Made by a program: the position numbers and the translations under genes. The notes under the pieces were generated by a model. The model was given only the letters and a program-made list of their open reading frames with translations, searched no databases and was not told where the DNA came from. Shown here in pieces: positions 1 to 9,567 of a stretch of DNA of 64,000 nt (position 1 is the first letter of the stretch; the number at the start of each line of letters is the position of its first letter). This DNA comes from Psychrobacter immobilis (GTDB taxonomy: Bacteria > Pseudomonadota > Gammaproteobacteria > Pseudomonadales > Moraxellaceae): positions 408,616-472,615 of the forward strand of contig CAJHAA010000001.1 in the NCBI GenBank assembly GCA_904846265.1, read 5' to 3'.

Positions 1-2
1 TC

Positions 3-695
3 TTTCGTAGCAGTATTGGTGGTGGTTATCGCGTGCCCAATCTAAAAGAACGCTACTACGTCTTTGACCATAGCAATTTGGGTTATAAAGTCATGGGCAA
101 TCCCGACTTGCAGCCTGAAACTTCAACCAGTTACCAGATCGGCTATCAAGGTCAACTGAGCGACACCATGAAGTTGACGGTTAATGGTTTTTATAACGAG
201 ATAGATGACCTGATCCAAACCGATGAAGACAACGCTACCTTCGACGGTAACATCGCCATTTATAAATATATGAACGTCGATAGCGCCAAAACCTATGGCG
301 GCGATATTGGCATTGATTGGCAAGTGGACGAGCGCGCCAAACTACAAGCCAGCTACGCTTACCTCAAGACGCATAACAATGTGACGGATACCGAGCTGAC
401 TTATAAACCCAATCACAAAGCGATGCTGGCGCTTGATTATCAAATCAATGACAAATTACAGCTAATCCCGCGCCTCAATTATGAATCCAAACAACTGATT
501 AGTACCAGCGAGCAGGCGTATTCACCGTCTTGGTGGACGCTAGATAGCAAGCTCAATTATGATGCCACTGCAAACTTGAGCTTGTATGCAGCGATTAATA
601 ATATCTTTGATGTGCAGCGTGATGTCACCGATACCAGTGACTACCGTCCCATTGATAATCGCGAGTGGTTACTTGGCGCCAGCTACCATTGGTAA
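3..695 (+). CDS. TonB-dependent receptor, C-terminal part (5' end outside window)
   Basis: The reading frame is open from the left edge, so only the last ~231 residues of an outer-membrane receptor are seen. The visible part shows the alternating beta-strand pattern of a 22-strand barrel: NPDLQPETSTSYQIGY, which is the usual 'N.dLkPE.s.s.E.G' motif of TonB receptors, then repeated aromatic strand ends and a closing strand ending in aromatic residues (GASYHW). Such receptors import siderophores, haem or cobalamin using TonB/ExbBD energy. The next gene is a HmuY-like lipoprotein about 100 bases downstream on the same strand, so haem or an iron chelate is the likely ligand; this is inferred from context. 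An internal GTG at 33 is not the real start. Confidence 0.9.
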   Translation, partial: FRSSIGGGYRVPNLKERYYVFDHSNLGYKVMGNPDLQPETSTSYQIGYQGQLSDTMKLTVNGFYNEIDDLIQTDEDNATFDGNIAIYKYMNVDSAKTYGGDIGIDWQVDERAKLQASYAYLKTHNNVTDTELTYKPNHKAMLALDYQINDKLQLIPRLNYESKQLISTSEQAYSPSWWTLDSKLNYDATANLSLYAAINNIFDVQRDVTDTSDYRPIDNREWLLGASYHW

Positions 696-797
696 GCCTT
701 TGATTCACAATCATTCTAAAGCAAATGTATTTGTACCGCTATTTTCACCCTTATTTTGTACCTTCTATCTGAAACCACAACCATCAAGGAAGCTGAT

Positions 798-2054
798 ATG
801 ACCCCCATTCTCCCAGCAGTTCACACCAAGCCGACCAAATTGGCATTATTTTTCAGTAGCAGCATTTTAGCACTCAGCATGACTGGCTGCGGTGATGGCA
901 CCAGTAGTGACAGTAACGGTAATGGCGGCACTACCCCGCCTGTGAGCAACGCCAGCTTTAGCGAAACGGCCACTTGGCAAGTCACCAATCTAGCGCCTAA
1001 TACCGCAACCTGTTATGACTTTGATGCCAAAGCTGAAAGCTCGTGTGCTGAGGATAAGTGGGATATCAAGTTTGATAACCAAGCGCGTTCGGTCAAGCTT
1101 TGGTCAAATAGCGGTGATTCTGGCGCGGGTTTGGGCGGCGTTTTTGGTTTAATCGATTGGTCAGATTTGAGCCGTTATAGCAATGCAACTCAAGATCCTG
1201 ATACCAGTCGTGATATTACCATGCACTACAATGAAGACCGTAGTGGCGGTATTTTTGATGCACAGCCTTGGTTTGAATACAATTTAAAAGACAACCATCA
1301 GCTCTACCCGAACAATCGTGTCTATCTTGTCACCACAGATAATAGCAGCGCCATGACAGACAGCAGCGTCCAGCAGCCTATTTATGCCATGCAGATTACC
1401 AACTACTATAATAATGCTGGAACCTCTGGCTACCCTACTCTGCGCTGGATTGATACGGCGCTACCGAACAAGGTACAAACGCAAACCATCGATGCCTCAA
1501 ACAATGATAACTGGGTCTATTTTGATCTAACCACAGGACAAAGTAGCGCCGATAAAAACAGCTCTTGGCAGATTGGCTTTAAGCGTAATAGCGTCATTTT
1601 AAATGGTGGCGATTCTGCGATTGGCACTAATAAAGGCAAAGTTGGTGGCTTCTTATCAAAAACACCAATAGGGTATTATGATGATAAAGGTGAACCCATT
1701 GTCAGCAAGTTTATAACCGATGGTAGTGCGGCGACTTTAACCGACCTTACCAACACCGCTGTGTACGATAAACCGATGAGTGCCAGAAGCTGGGTCATTG
1801 ATAGTAAAGGCTCGGATCTCAATCCTGCTTATACGGGTAATTTCCCGAACCTAGACTTTGGCTGGTATACCTACAATGGCATGACCCATCAACTAAATGC
1901 CAAAGCGGTTGACAGCGCTCAAGGCGCGCTCATTAGATCCGCTGAAGGCAATAGCTATGCCCGAGTGCGTTTGGATAAAATCAATTACCCTGATAGCTCA
2001 GCGACGACCGCGACCTCATGGGAATTTAAAATAGACATTCAACCTGCTCCTTAA
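798..2054 (+). CDS. HmuY-like haem-binding lipoprotein
   Basis: This is a predicted lipoprotein of 418 residues. The N-terminus has a positively charged stretch, a hydrophobic core and a lipobox ending LSMTGC, with the lipidated Cys at about residue 31, followed by a Ser/Gly/Asn-rich linker. The mature part carries the TWQVTNLAP...YDFD...WDIKFDN pattern typical of HmuY-family proteins, which bind haem at the cell surface and work with a TonB receptor. ATG 798 is preferred over an upstream in-frame start at 756 because AAGGAAG lies just before it and the signal sequence then starts correctly. It probably forms a unit with the receptor gene upstream. Family assignment is from pattern recognition; the ligand is inferred. 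Confidence 0.75.
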   Translation: MTPILPAVHTKPTKLALFFSSSILALSMTGCGDGTSSDSNGNGGTTPPVSNASFSETATWQVTNLAPNTATCYDFDAKAESSCAEDKWDIKFDNQARSVKLWSNSGDSGAGLGGVFGLIDWSDLSRYSNATQDPDTSRDITMHYNEDRSGGIFDAQPWFEYNLKDNHQLYPNNRVYLVTTDNSSAMTDSSVQQPIYAMQITNYYNNAGTSGYPTLRWIDTALPNKVQTQTIDASNNDNWVYFDLTTGQSSADKNSSWQIGFKRNSVILNGGDSAIGTNKGKVGGFLSKTPIGYYDDKGEPIVSKFITDGSAATLTDLTNTAVYDKPMSARSWVIDSKGSDLNPAYTGNFPNLDFGWYTYNGMTHQLNAKAVDSAQGALIRSAEGNSYARVRLDKINYPDSSATTATSWEFKIDIQPAP

Positions 2055-2076
2055 CACTCTACTGTTCGACTTTAGC

Positions 2077-2130
2077 TCGCCCAACTCATTTTTGTAAGCT
2101 ATTAAACCTTGCAAAAATAGGTTGGGCGAT
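2077..2130 (+). terminator. Imperfect long hairpin after the HmuY-like gene
   Basis: TCGCCCAAC near 2078 pairs with GTTGGGCGA near 2121-2129, and the inner arms TTTTTG/CAAAAA extend the stem. It lies 23 bases after the stop codon. There is no clear T-run after it, so it may be a weak terminator or an mRNA-stabilising hairpin. Confidence 0.5.
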
Positions 2131-2263
2131 CACGTTTATACACAGTTTAAGAGTCACCACTGCCAATCATTACAAGAAAGCTATTAATCATTCGATAACA
2201 CCAGTCCTTTTATGATTGTAAATAAATTAACCTATGGTATATTATCGTAATAAAAATATAGAT

Positions 2264-2282
2264 GACATTAATAATCATTAAC
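2264..2282. promoter_or_regulatory. Putative Fur box
   Basis: GACATTAATAATCATTAAC matches the 19-bp Fur consensus at 15 of 19 positions by hand alignment. It lies about 115 bases before the DUF2470/SIP gene, in AT-rich DNA suited to a promoter. Iron repression of that gene is inferred. Confidence 0.5.
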
Positions 2283-2395
2283 ATTTGAATGTTTTATAAT
2301 TATTACATTTCCATCTTGCCCTTAACCAGCAGCCAATCATTTTTAAAAAAAATTTTGCTGAATAATTATTTGAATTTTGGCTTGGACGACATTTT

Positions 2396-3523
2396 ATGGC
2401 TCAACCACTTACTCAGTACGATTTCGATAAAACACCGCTCGACATGGCTGACAAAGCCCAGTTTATGAGTCATGTCAATGAAGAGCATCAAGATGAACTC
2501 GCGATGTTTATCAATGCCTTTACTACCACGGCAGTGAGTGAGCACGAGATCGCCTCGATAACAGAGCTGTATACTGATGGGATATTAATGGATGTCACAA
2601 CCGCCCATCATGACAACGACACCTTGACAAACAGCAACAAGCTCAGCCGTCAATATTTTATCGATTTTACAGTTCCTATTAGTGACTCTATGACGCTACA
2701 AGAGCAATATATAACGCTATTGCAAACATCTGCCAATAAGCTTGGCAAGCGCACGATCAAGCTTCAAGAACAGCGTTTTACGGTCATTAATGGCTATTAT
2801 GCCAGCCCCAATATGTATCGACTGCTGGTAACCGCACCTGATAGTACGCCACTCACTCATGCGGGCTACGCGTATTTGTTTGAGCTAGATGCGGACGGTC
2901 TATCTGCTACAAAGCACCAGCCCAAAGATAGCGACAAACCTTTACAGCGCTACTATACCTTGCGAAAAGCATGGCGAGATTCGAGCAGCTCGTCCGTCCA
3001 AGCGTGGATAGATGTCTACATTCACGGCGACACCGCAGGAGGTAGTTGGGCGCAGGCACTTAACTGTGGCAGTCAAATCAAAACAGTACGTGAATATCCA
3101 GAGAAAATAAAACATCTCAGCACTGGTCAGTGCTTACTCATCTGTGATGAAACCTCCTTACCTACGGTGGCCAATCTATTGGAAAACTGGCAGAATCCTT
3201 TACCGCCTCTTGTCATTGCCATCACTAATGATCCAGAGGACATTCGTTATTTACACACGCTAACACTCAGTCATCAACTGCGCCATCATGCGCATTTTTT
3301 GCAAGACAATTTGTGCCATCTCATTAATACTCCAACGACTGATATTACTGAGCAAATAATGGCATTATTAAATACACAGTTTGCGCGACTGCCTGTCAAA
3401 ATTGACAAAGTATGGGGCGCTCTGGAAGCAGCGGATATCAAATCATTACGACAGCAACTAAAGGCAAATCTTAGATTATCACGTCAGGATATGGTCATTA
3501 AAGTCTACTGGCGTGCGCAATAA
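2396..3523 (+). CDS. DUF2470 and siderophore-interacting (SIP) domain protein
   Basis: This is a 375-residue cytoplasmic protein. Residues ~15-95 look like a DUF2470 domain, the haem-binding module of HugZ-type haem-utilisation proteins (DKAQFMSHVNEEHQDELAMF). Residues ~110-250 resemble the FAD-binding half of siderophore-interacting reductases (ASPNMYRLLVTAPD, then YYTLRKAW in place of the RxYTxR motif). The rest matches the SIP C-terminal NAD(P)H-binding half (GQCLLICDETSLPTVANLL). SIP enzymes reduce ferric siderophores to release iron. The domain pair suggests a reductase acting on haem or ferric chelates. It stands alone on the plus strand between two receptor genes, behind a Fur-like site. 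The RxYTxR arginine arrangement is not perfect, so FAD binding is uncertain. Confidence 0.7.
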   Translation: MAQPLTQYDFDKTPLDMADKAQFMSHVNEEHQDELAMFINAFTTTAVSEHEIASITELYTDGILMDVTTAHHDNDTLTNSNKLSRQYFIDFTVPISDSMTLQEQYITLLQTSANKLGKRTIKLQEQRFTVINGYYASPNMYRLLVTAPDSTPLTHAGYAYLFELDADGLSATKHQPKDSDKPLQRYYTLRKAWRDSSSSSVQAWIDVYIHGDTAGGSWAQALNCGSQIKTVREYPEKIKHLSTGQCLLICDETSLPTVANLLENWQNPLPPLVIAITNDPEDIRYLHTLTLSHQLRHHAHFLQDNLCHLINTPTTDITEQIMALLNTQFARLPVKIDKVWGALEAADIKSLRQQLKANLRLSRQDMVIKVYWRAQ

Positions 3524-3778
3524 TCATTATGTTTTTCATAAGTGGCATTTTTTGTAAACAGCAAACATTTAATAAGTAGCAAACATTTAGTCATAAACAG
3601 AAAGCATTTAGACACTTACCAACCACTTGTGCTGACTGCTAAATTGAGCTAATAACAATCGTTGCTGCTGGTATAACGCGACTGATCAACTTTAGACGAC
3701 TTACTACTTTGCCTAACAAAAACGTACACTTAACACGATAAAAATATATTGAGATTTAATCCAGTAATATATTGTAAT

Positions 3779-3797
3779 GAAAATGATTATCATTATA
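3779..3797. promoter_or_regulatory. Fur box upstream of siderophore receptor
   Basis: GAAAATGATTATCATTATA matches the Fur consensus at 16 of 19 positions. It lies 33 bases before the preferred receptor start at 3830, as expected for an iron-repressed promoter. Its position also argues against the upstream TTG start at 3749, because the Fur site would then be inside the gene. Confidence 0.8.
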
Positions 3798-3829
3798 ATA
3801 AGCATTTAATCTATGTGCTGGAAATATTC

Positions 3830-6118
3830 ATGCAACTGTCTCGCTTATACTCTGCTTTATTTCGCCCTACTCTATTGAATATGTCTCGCCATCCCTTGTC
3901 ATTAAAATCACTGTGCTCATCTTGTCTGTCCACATCGGTAATACTACTGGGTGCAAGCCAAGCCGCGTGGGCACAAACAGATTTAAATGCTGACGCTCAA
4001 TCCGATACCCCAAGCGTGGTACTCGATGAGATTGTCGTGACCAGTAGTGCTGATGCATCAGCCGATGGGTTGCCAGATGCCTATGAAGGTGGTCAAGTAG
4101 CAACAGGAAGCCGTGTCGGAATCTTGGGCAATCAAGACATCATGGACACGCCGTTCTCCACTACCTCATATACCAATGAGTATATCGGCAATCAACAAGC
4201 CCAAAGTGTGGGCGACCTGCTCAAAAAAGACCCGACTGTTCGTGTCGCTAGAGGATTTGGCAACTTTCAAGAAGCGTACTTTATGCGCGGCTTTGTCACA
4301 ACCTCTGATGACACCATGTATAACGGTCTATACGGCATATTACCAAGGCAGTATATCGCAACGGAATTGTTCGAGCGTGTTGAGGTTCAGCGCGGGGCAT
4401 CCGCCATGCTCAATGGCGCAGCACCCAGTGGTGGTAACGCCGGTGGTACGATTAACCTGCTGCCCAAACGAGCTGGCAATGACCCGCTACGTAAGGTGAC
4501 ACTCGGTTATGGTCAGGGCGATCAAGGCAAAGTTGCCGTAGACGTCAGTGATCGCTTTGGTACTGATGATGCGTTTGGCGTTCGCTTTAATGCCGCTTAT
4601 CAAGATGGTGACAGCGCGATTGATGATGAATCTTCAACACTGGGTCTGGCAGCGTTAGGATTAGATTATAGAGGCGATCAATATCGACTATCAGCTGATT
4701 TGGGCTGGCAAGACAATAAGCTTAAAGAAACTCGTCCTAGTGTCACACTTGCTGGTGTTTCTAGAGTACCAAAAGCACCAGACGGCTCAAAGAATTGGGC
4801 GCAGCCTTGGACGTATTCAGATGAAGAAGATGTCTTTGGTACCATTCGAGGAGAATATGATTTTACTGATAATATTACCGCTTATGGTGCTTACGGTGTG
4901 CGAAGTGGTGAGGAAGAAAACTCATTGGCCAATCTAACCGTCAACAATGTTGATGGTGCAGGTACGTTTTATCGCTTTGATAATTCTAGAAAAGATTTGG
5001 TACAAAGTGCCGAGCTCGGTCTGCGTGGTAAATGGCAAACGGCTGACGTGGCTCATAATTGGGTACTAGCAGCGGATCTCTATGACCAAGAAGAAAAAGG
5101 GGCGTTCGCCTATGATTTTGGTAATCAACCCGCAACCAATTTATATCGCCCTATTGACTACGCTGAGGTACCTTTTACAAGCACAACAATCTTCGGTGGT
5201 AACTTAGACGATCCGAAGCTAACCAACGAGAAGCAATTCCAGAGCTTTGCGCTAGCTGATACGATATCACTGTTCGATGACAAACTAAAAACCACTTTAG
5301 GTGTGCGTCATCAGAATCTAAAAACCACCAGCTATGATCCTAATACTCAAGTACAAACTGCTGATTACGATAAAAGCGAGTGGACACCAAGTATTGGTAT
5401 TGTCTATCAACCGAGCATGGACTGGTCTGTTTATGGTAACTATATCGAAAGCCTAGCGCCAGGCGCAAGGGCACCTCTGACTAATAATAGTGGTGCTGTC
5501 ACCAATGGTGGTCAAAATTTAGACCCTTATGTGAGTGAGCAAACTGAGGTTGGCGTTAAGTATGACAATGGTTTGATTGGCAGTAGTTTGGCGATATTCC
5601 GCACTAATGAGCCGCGCGCTTATATCAATGACGCCAACACCTTTGTGGCTGCAGGCGAAAATCGACATCAAGGGGTGGAATTGACTGTATTTGGTAGCCC
5701 AAGCGAAAACATGCGCTTCAATGCTGGTGTTACTTACTTAAATGCTGAGCAAAAAGACACGGGCGATGTGACGTTCGACGGCAACCGAGTCATCGGACTG
5801 CCCACGCTACAAAGCAACGTCAATCTAGAATATGATATTGCGGCAGTTGAAGGAATGACCTTGACCGGCGATATCATTCACACAGGCGCACGTTATGCCG
5901 ATGCCGCCAACAGCTTAAAAGTTGACGGTTATACCACATTAGATCTAGGTGCTCGCTATAAAACCATGCTCGCTGGCCAAGACGTGACGCTAAAAGGAGT
6001 AGTTACTAATATTACTGGTGAAGACTATTGGCAATCAGTGGGTGGTTATGCGGGTGCTGGATACTTAAATGCCGGTGAGCCTACTGCCCTAAAAGTATCA
6101 GCGACTTTCGACTTTTAA
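3830..6118 (+). CDS. TonB-dependent siderophore receptor
   Basis: This is an outer-membrane receptor of about 762 residues. It has an N-terminal signal region ending near ...SQAAWAQ and a plug domain with the typical DEIVVTSS TonB-box-like start, QSVGDLLKKDPTVRVARG, the FMRGF motif and VEVQRGASAMLNGAAPSGGN. A beta-barrel follows, ending in TFDF with the terminal Phe. The plug motifs are those of the siderophore-receptor subfamily that includes ferrichrome and hydroxamate receptors; the ligand cannot be told. Start choice: ATG 3830 follows the Fur box, and ATG 3881 would give a shorter, more conventional signal peptide. A terminator-like hairpin follows at 6155, and a peptide-exporter gene lies next on the same strand. 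Confidence 0.92.
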   Translation: MQLSRLYSALFRPTLLNMSRHPLSLKSLCSSCLSTSVILLGASQAAWAQTDLNADAQSDTPSVVLDEIVVTSSADASADGLPDAYEGGQVATGSRVGILGNQDIMDTPFSTTSYTNEYIGNQQAQSVGDLLKKDPTVRVARGFGNFQEAYFMRGFVTTSDDTMYNGLYGILPRQYIATELFERVEVQRGASAMLNGAAPSGGNAGGTINLLPKRAGNDPLRKVTLGYGQGDQGKVAVDVSDRFGTDDAFGVRFNAAYQDGDSAIDDESSTLGLAALGLDYRGDQYRLSADLGWQDNKLKETRPSVTLAGVSRVPKAPDGSKNWAQPWTYSDEEDVFGTIRGEYDFTDNITAYGAYGVRSGEEENSLANLTVNNVDGAGTFYRFDNSRKDLVQSAELGLRGKWQTADVAHNWVLAADLYDQEEKGAFAYDFGNQPATNLYRPIDYAEVPFTSTTIFGGNLDDPKLTNEKQFQSFALADTISLFDDKLKTTLGVRHQNLKTTSYDPNTQVQTADYDKSEWTPSIGIVYQPSMDWSVYGNYIESLAPGARAPLTNNSGAVTNGGQNLDPYVSEQTEVGVKYDNGLIGSSLAIFRTNEPRAYINDANTFVAAGENRHQGVELTVFGSPSENMRFNAGVTYLNAEQKDTGDVTFDGNRVIGLPTLQSNVNLEYDIAAVEGMTLTGDIIHTGARYADAANSLKVDGYTTLDLGARYKTMLAGQDVTLKGVVTNITGEDYWQSVGGYAGAGYLNAGEPTALKVSATFDF

Positions 6119-6154
6119 GACATGCCCATTAAACCACGTTTATAAGACTTAGAT

Positions 6155-6185
6155 AAAAGGGATTAGGCACAACCTACTCCCTTTT
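6155..6185 (+). terminator. Rho-independent terminator-like hairpin
   Basis: AAAAGGGATTAGG pairs with CCTACTCCCTTTT around a short loop, 37 bases after the receptor stop. It probably ends or attenuates the receptor transcript before the ABC exporter gene. Confidence 0.65.
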
Positions 6186-6230
6186 ATGTTATCAAAAATA
6201 CGCAAAAAATCATTCTATTATTGAGCCATT

Positions 6231-7943
6231 ATGTCCTCTCACGCCACCGTTTCTTTATATCACATGATTTGGGCACACTATCGTCTGCCTTTTCTTAAAG
6301 TCATTTTACTTAATTTGGTGAATGCCGCGGTCAGTGTGGGCATCATTGCCTATATCAATCACACCTTTATCAGTCAGCCTGTTTTTAATACCTTATCGTG
6401 GGCAAGTTTGGGTCAATTTTCAGCCTTGGTTGTCCTGCTATTGGTCACTACTTTTTTATCACAATATGCCTTAACCCGTCTCGGTCACAAGTTTGTCTAT
6501 GAGCTCAGAACCAAGCTGGTCAAACAAATCATTGACACGGCCGTCCCTCAAATAGATCATTTGGGTAGTGCGCGGTTACTCGCCAGTCTATCCTCAGACA
6601 TCCAGTCCATTACCGTCGCCTTCGTGCGTATGCCAGAACTGGTGCAAGGCGTTATTTTATCTGTTGGTGTCGCCCTTTATTTAGGCTGGTTGTCGCTGCC
6701 ATTATTATTGATTGTCATGTTTTGGATTGCGATGACGATTTGGATAAGCACCATTTTAGTGAAGCATGTCTATACTCATTTAAGAGAGCTCAGAGAGATT
6801 AATGATCTTTTATATGAGGACTATCAATCCATTATAGATGGTCGCAAAGAACTGGCGCTTAATCAACACCGCGCTGAGAAACTCTATAAAAATGATTTCT
6901 TAAATCATGCCAAGTCTTATCAAAATCGAGTGATTAAATCGGATACGTATCATTTGTCCGCCGTGAATTGGTCGAATATTATGATGTTCGCAGCCATTGG
7001 TGTGGTGTTTGCCGTGTCAAATTATCTTGCTATTCCAATGGGTATTGCCACCACTTTCTCTTTAACCATCCTATTCATGCAATCACCCATCCTCCATGCC
7101 GTCGGTGCGTATCCGACCTTACAAACGGCACAAGTAGCGCTGGATAAAATACAATCTTTAGAATTGGCGGAGTACCAATCAACCTTTATAACGGATATTG
7201 TGGTAAACAACTGGCAGTCCATATCATTCAATGATATTGGCTATCGTTATGCAAGTATTGATACCGATGCAAATGAGCTAGCGGTCAAAGAAAATGAGCA
7301 TGCTAGCGATATCCTAAAATCGGTTAATCTGATTTTGAAACGTGGCGATGTGGTGTTTTTAATCGGGGCAAATGGTAGCGGCAAGTCTACGCTTGCAAAG
7401 ATTATTACAGGCATTTTCACCCCTAGCATCGGTGCTGTAAAAATAGACAGCCAGCTCGTTGACTCAGAAAACAACGCCGATTACCGACAGCTTTTTTCTG
7501 CCATTTTTAGCGATCAGCATCTTTTTAAACAGCTGATTGGTAGAGAGGGACAGCAACCCGATGAAGCGCTCGTAAATACATGGCTACACAAGCTCAATTT
7601 GCAAGATAAAGTCAGCGTGACTGACAACCAATTATCGACAGACAAGCTATCACAAGGACAACGCAAGCGCTTGGCCATGCTCATTGCCGTGGCTGAACAA
7701 AAAGACATACTGCTACTTGATGAATGGGCGGCTGACCAAGATCCTGCCTTTCGCCGAGTGTTTTATCAAACACTGATACCTGAACTCAAAGCCTTGGGTA
7801 AAACGCTGTTTATCATCAGTCATGATGATGGTTACTTTGAGCATGCAGATCGATTATTACTGATGAAAGAAGGCAGACTTATTGAGTTAAATGCTGAAGA
7901 ACGGCAACGTGCCAGTGCCGATGCCATTGCTATGTTGGCGTAA
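6231..7943 (+). CDS. Cyclic-peptide/siderophore-type ABC exporter (PvdE/YojI-like)
   Basis: This is an ABC half-transporter of 570 residues. An N-terminal membrane domain with about six helices (residues ~15-300) is followed by an ATPase with Walker A GANGSGKST, signature LSQGQRKRLAML, Walker B ILLLDEW and the DEWAADQDP sequence that marks the cyclic-peptide transporter family (PvdE, SyrD, YojI). PvdE exports a pyoverdine precursor to the periplasm and YojI exports microcin J25. Here it lies between two siderophore receptor genes, but no peptide-synthetase genes are nearby, so its substrate is unknown. A terminator hairpin separates it from the convergent PepSY gene. Confidence 0.85.
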   Translation: MSSHATVSLYHMIWAHYRLPFLKVILLNLVNAAVSVGIIAYINHTFISQPVFNTLSWASLGQFSALVVLLLVTTFLSQYALTRLGHKFVYELRTKLVKQIIDTAVPQIDHLGSARLLASLSSDIQSITVAFVRMPELVQGVILSVGVALYLGWLSLPLLLIVMFWIAMTIWISTILVKHVYTHLRELREINDLLYEDYQSIIDGRKELALNQHRAEKLYKNDFLNHAKSYQNRVIKSDTYHLSAVNWSNIMMFAAIGVVFAVSNYLAIPMGIATTFSLTILFMQSPILHAVGAYPTLQTAQVALDKIQSLELAEYQSTFITDIVVNNWQSISFNDIGYRYASIDTDANELAVKENEHASDILKSVNLILKRGDVVFLIGANGSGKSTLAKIITGIFTPSIGAVKIDSQLVDSENNADYRQLFSAIFSDQHLFKQLIGREGQQPDEALVNTWLHKLNLQDKVSVTDNQLSTDKLSQGQRKRLAMLIAVAEQKDILLLDEWAADQDPAFRRVFYQTLIPELKALGKTLFIISHDDGYFEHADRLLLMKEGRLIELNAEERQRASADAIAMLA

Positions 7944-7979
7944 ATACTGGCTTAGTAAAAAGTTAATGGCGAACAATAA

Positions 7980-8016
7980 AAAATCGGGGCATCTTTTAGA
8001 AAGTTGCCCCGATTTT
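7980..8016. terminator. Bidirectional terminator between exporter and PepSY genes
   Basis: AAAATCGGGGCA (7980-7991) is perfectly complementary to TGCCCCGATTTT (8005-8016), with A and T runs on the outer sides. It sits between two convergent genes and can end both transcripts. Confidence 0.85.
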
Positions 8017-8064
8017 GTGTAAATAAGAATGACTTTTTGAATGGCTCTCTTATTTTATTTAATT

Positions 8065-9567
8065 TTAAAATAATAATTTCTGTAAAAAACCAACCCGTGA
8101 AATGACTAAGAAATCTAGTAATCCGATAGCGACAATCGCGATGATGGCGGTCGGGAATATGATTGCCACTGCTAACAAAGGAATGGCAAACGGCCACCAT
8201 ATAGAAAAACTGAGACCACGCGCTGGTGGATTCAGTCCAACCTTTTCACTGGCATGACGTGGACGGCGTTGCCACCACATGATGTAACCGCTCACACAAA
8301 TAGCAATAACCGATAAGCAAAACAAGATATTGGCCAATACGCTCCACCATCCAAGCGTCCCCATATGAATCGCAATGCCCGCCGCCATAAATTTACCAAA
8401 AGCATTGTAATCATCAAAGCGGATATCTGCCAAAATATTGCCCGAATAACGATCGATATGTACCGTACGATCAGCCATTGGATTTTTCATATCATAGCTC
8501 ATTGAGTCTTGGCTAATCGTCCAGACGCCCGTATTACCCTGTGGCAGATTTAATTGGTAACGTCCGACAACACCAATCTCACGGGCAAATCGATCTACAG
8601 TATCGATCATACTCGGTATATTGGACTCGATACCATTCTTGCCAGCGACAGTGCCAGATGCTGGCATTGGTGTCAATTCAAGCACCCAAGGCACATCTTT
8701 GGTACTACCCGTATTTAGTGCATCACCATGCGTGGGTGCTGTGGCTGGTGTTGCTCCATGAACGTGCGGCGTGGCTTCAGCGTTATTCATATCCATACCA
8801 ACATGATGTTGACTGTGATCAATAGAAAGCGGCATTGGCGCAACGCCCCATTTGCCCGCAGGAAACTGACTCCATGCCTGTACCATACGCTCGCCCCAGA
8901 TGCCTGCCCATGCCATTCCTGAAATACAGAAAAACAGTAGCAACACAGATATCCAACTGCCCAATGTCGCATGAATGGTACGTATGAATGAGCGTTTTTT
9001 CTTATTATTTACAGCATCATTGAGTATAAGCATGGCTTTGAGTGATTTGCGTTTTTGCCACCACAAATACCAACCCGTTAGAATCATTAAAATCGTCAAT
9101 GAGGCAGTGGTTTCTTGGATATAATCACCGACTTTGCCCAATAGTAAATCGGCATGAATATCATTAAAGGTATAGTACAGACCACTATTAGTCGGTGTGC
9201 TTTTAACGATATCAGCCGTATAAGGATTCACCGCCACCATATTCTCATGACTGGCTGACTTAACTTGAAACAAGGCAACGGTTTCCGTATCACGAGGCGC
9301 GATATATTTCACCAGCGTGCTGTTAGGTAAAGTGTTCAGCGCATTTTTAGCTTGCGTAGAAATAGGTGCCGTCACCACTGAATCTGGGGTGGTAATGGTG
9401 AGGCGATCATCATCACGACCTGCTATGTTAGACATCAACAGCATGCCAAGTGCGCTGCAAGCTAGGATAATTAGGAAAGGTGCTATAAACATTCCCGCAT
9501 AAAAATGCCAACGCCATACCGTAAAATAGCGTTGAGTATTGGTTGATTGACTTGTATGTCTGTTCAT
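8065..9567 (-). CDS. PepSY-associated TM domain protein
   Basis: This is an inner-membrane protein of about 500 residues with four or more helices: one near the N-terminus (IAPFLIILACSALGMLLM), one in the middle (ISVLLLFFCISGMAWAG) and two near the C-terminus. The layout is that of PepSY-associated TM proteins (PiuB-like), many of which lie beside siderophore receptors and are thought to take part in iron reduction or release. Between helices there is a His/Met-rich stretch (HSQHHVGMDMNN...HVHG...THG) that could bind metal. ATG 9567 was chosen because AAAGG lies upstream and the cytoplasmic N-terminus MNRHTSQSTNTQRYF follows; the longer version from 9711 has a poor start. It diverges from the next receptor and probably shares its Fur control. 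Confidence 0.8.
   Translation of the reverse strand: MNRHTSQSTNTQRYFTVWRWHFYAGMFIAPFLIILACSALGMLLMSNIAGRDDDRLTITTPDSVVTAPISTQAKNALNTLPNSTLVKYIAPRDTETVALFQVKSASHENMVAVNPYTADIVKSTPTNSGLYYTFNDIHADLLLGKVGDYIQETTASLTILMILTGWYLWWQKRKSLKAMLILNDAVNNKKKRSFIRTIHATLGSWISVLLLFFCISGMAWAGIWGERMVQAWSQFPAGKWGVAPMPLSIDHSQHHVGMDMNNAEATPHVHGATPATAPTHGDALNTGSTKDVPWVLELTPMPASGTVAGKNGIESNIPSMIDTVDRFAREIGVVGRYQLNLPQGNTGVWTISQDSMSYDMKNPMADRTVHIDRYSGNILADIRFDDYNAFGKFMAAGIAIHMGTLGWWSVLANILFCLSVIAICVSGYIMWWQRRPRHASEKVGLNPPARGLSFSIWWPFAIPLLAVAIIFPTAIIAIVAIGLLDFLVISRVGFLQKLLF

Larger units (their letters stand above)
2055..2395 (+). other. Intergenic region with hairpin and Fur-like site
   Basis: This is a 341-base non-coding gap between the lipoprotein gene and the DUF2470/SIP gene. 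It holds a long imperfect hairpin (2077-2130) and, further on, an AT-rich promoter-like stretch with a Fur-box-like sequence at 2264-2282. No convincing small gene is visible. Confidence 0.6.

Noticed and set aside
7952..8200. 82-codon minus-strand frame overlapping the PepSY gene end
   Set aside because: It overlaps the bidirectional terminator and the PepSY gene in another frame.
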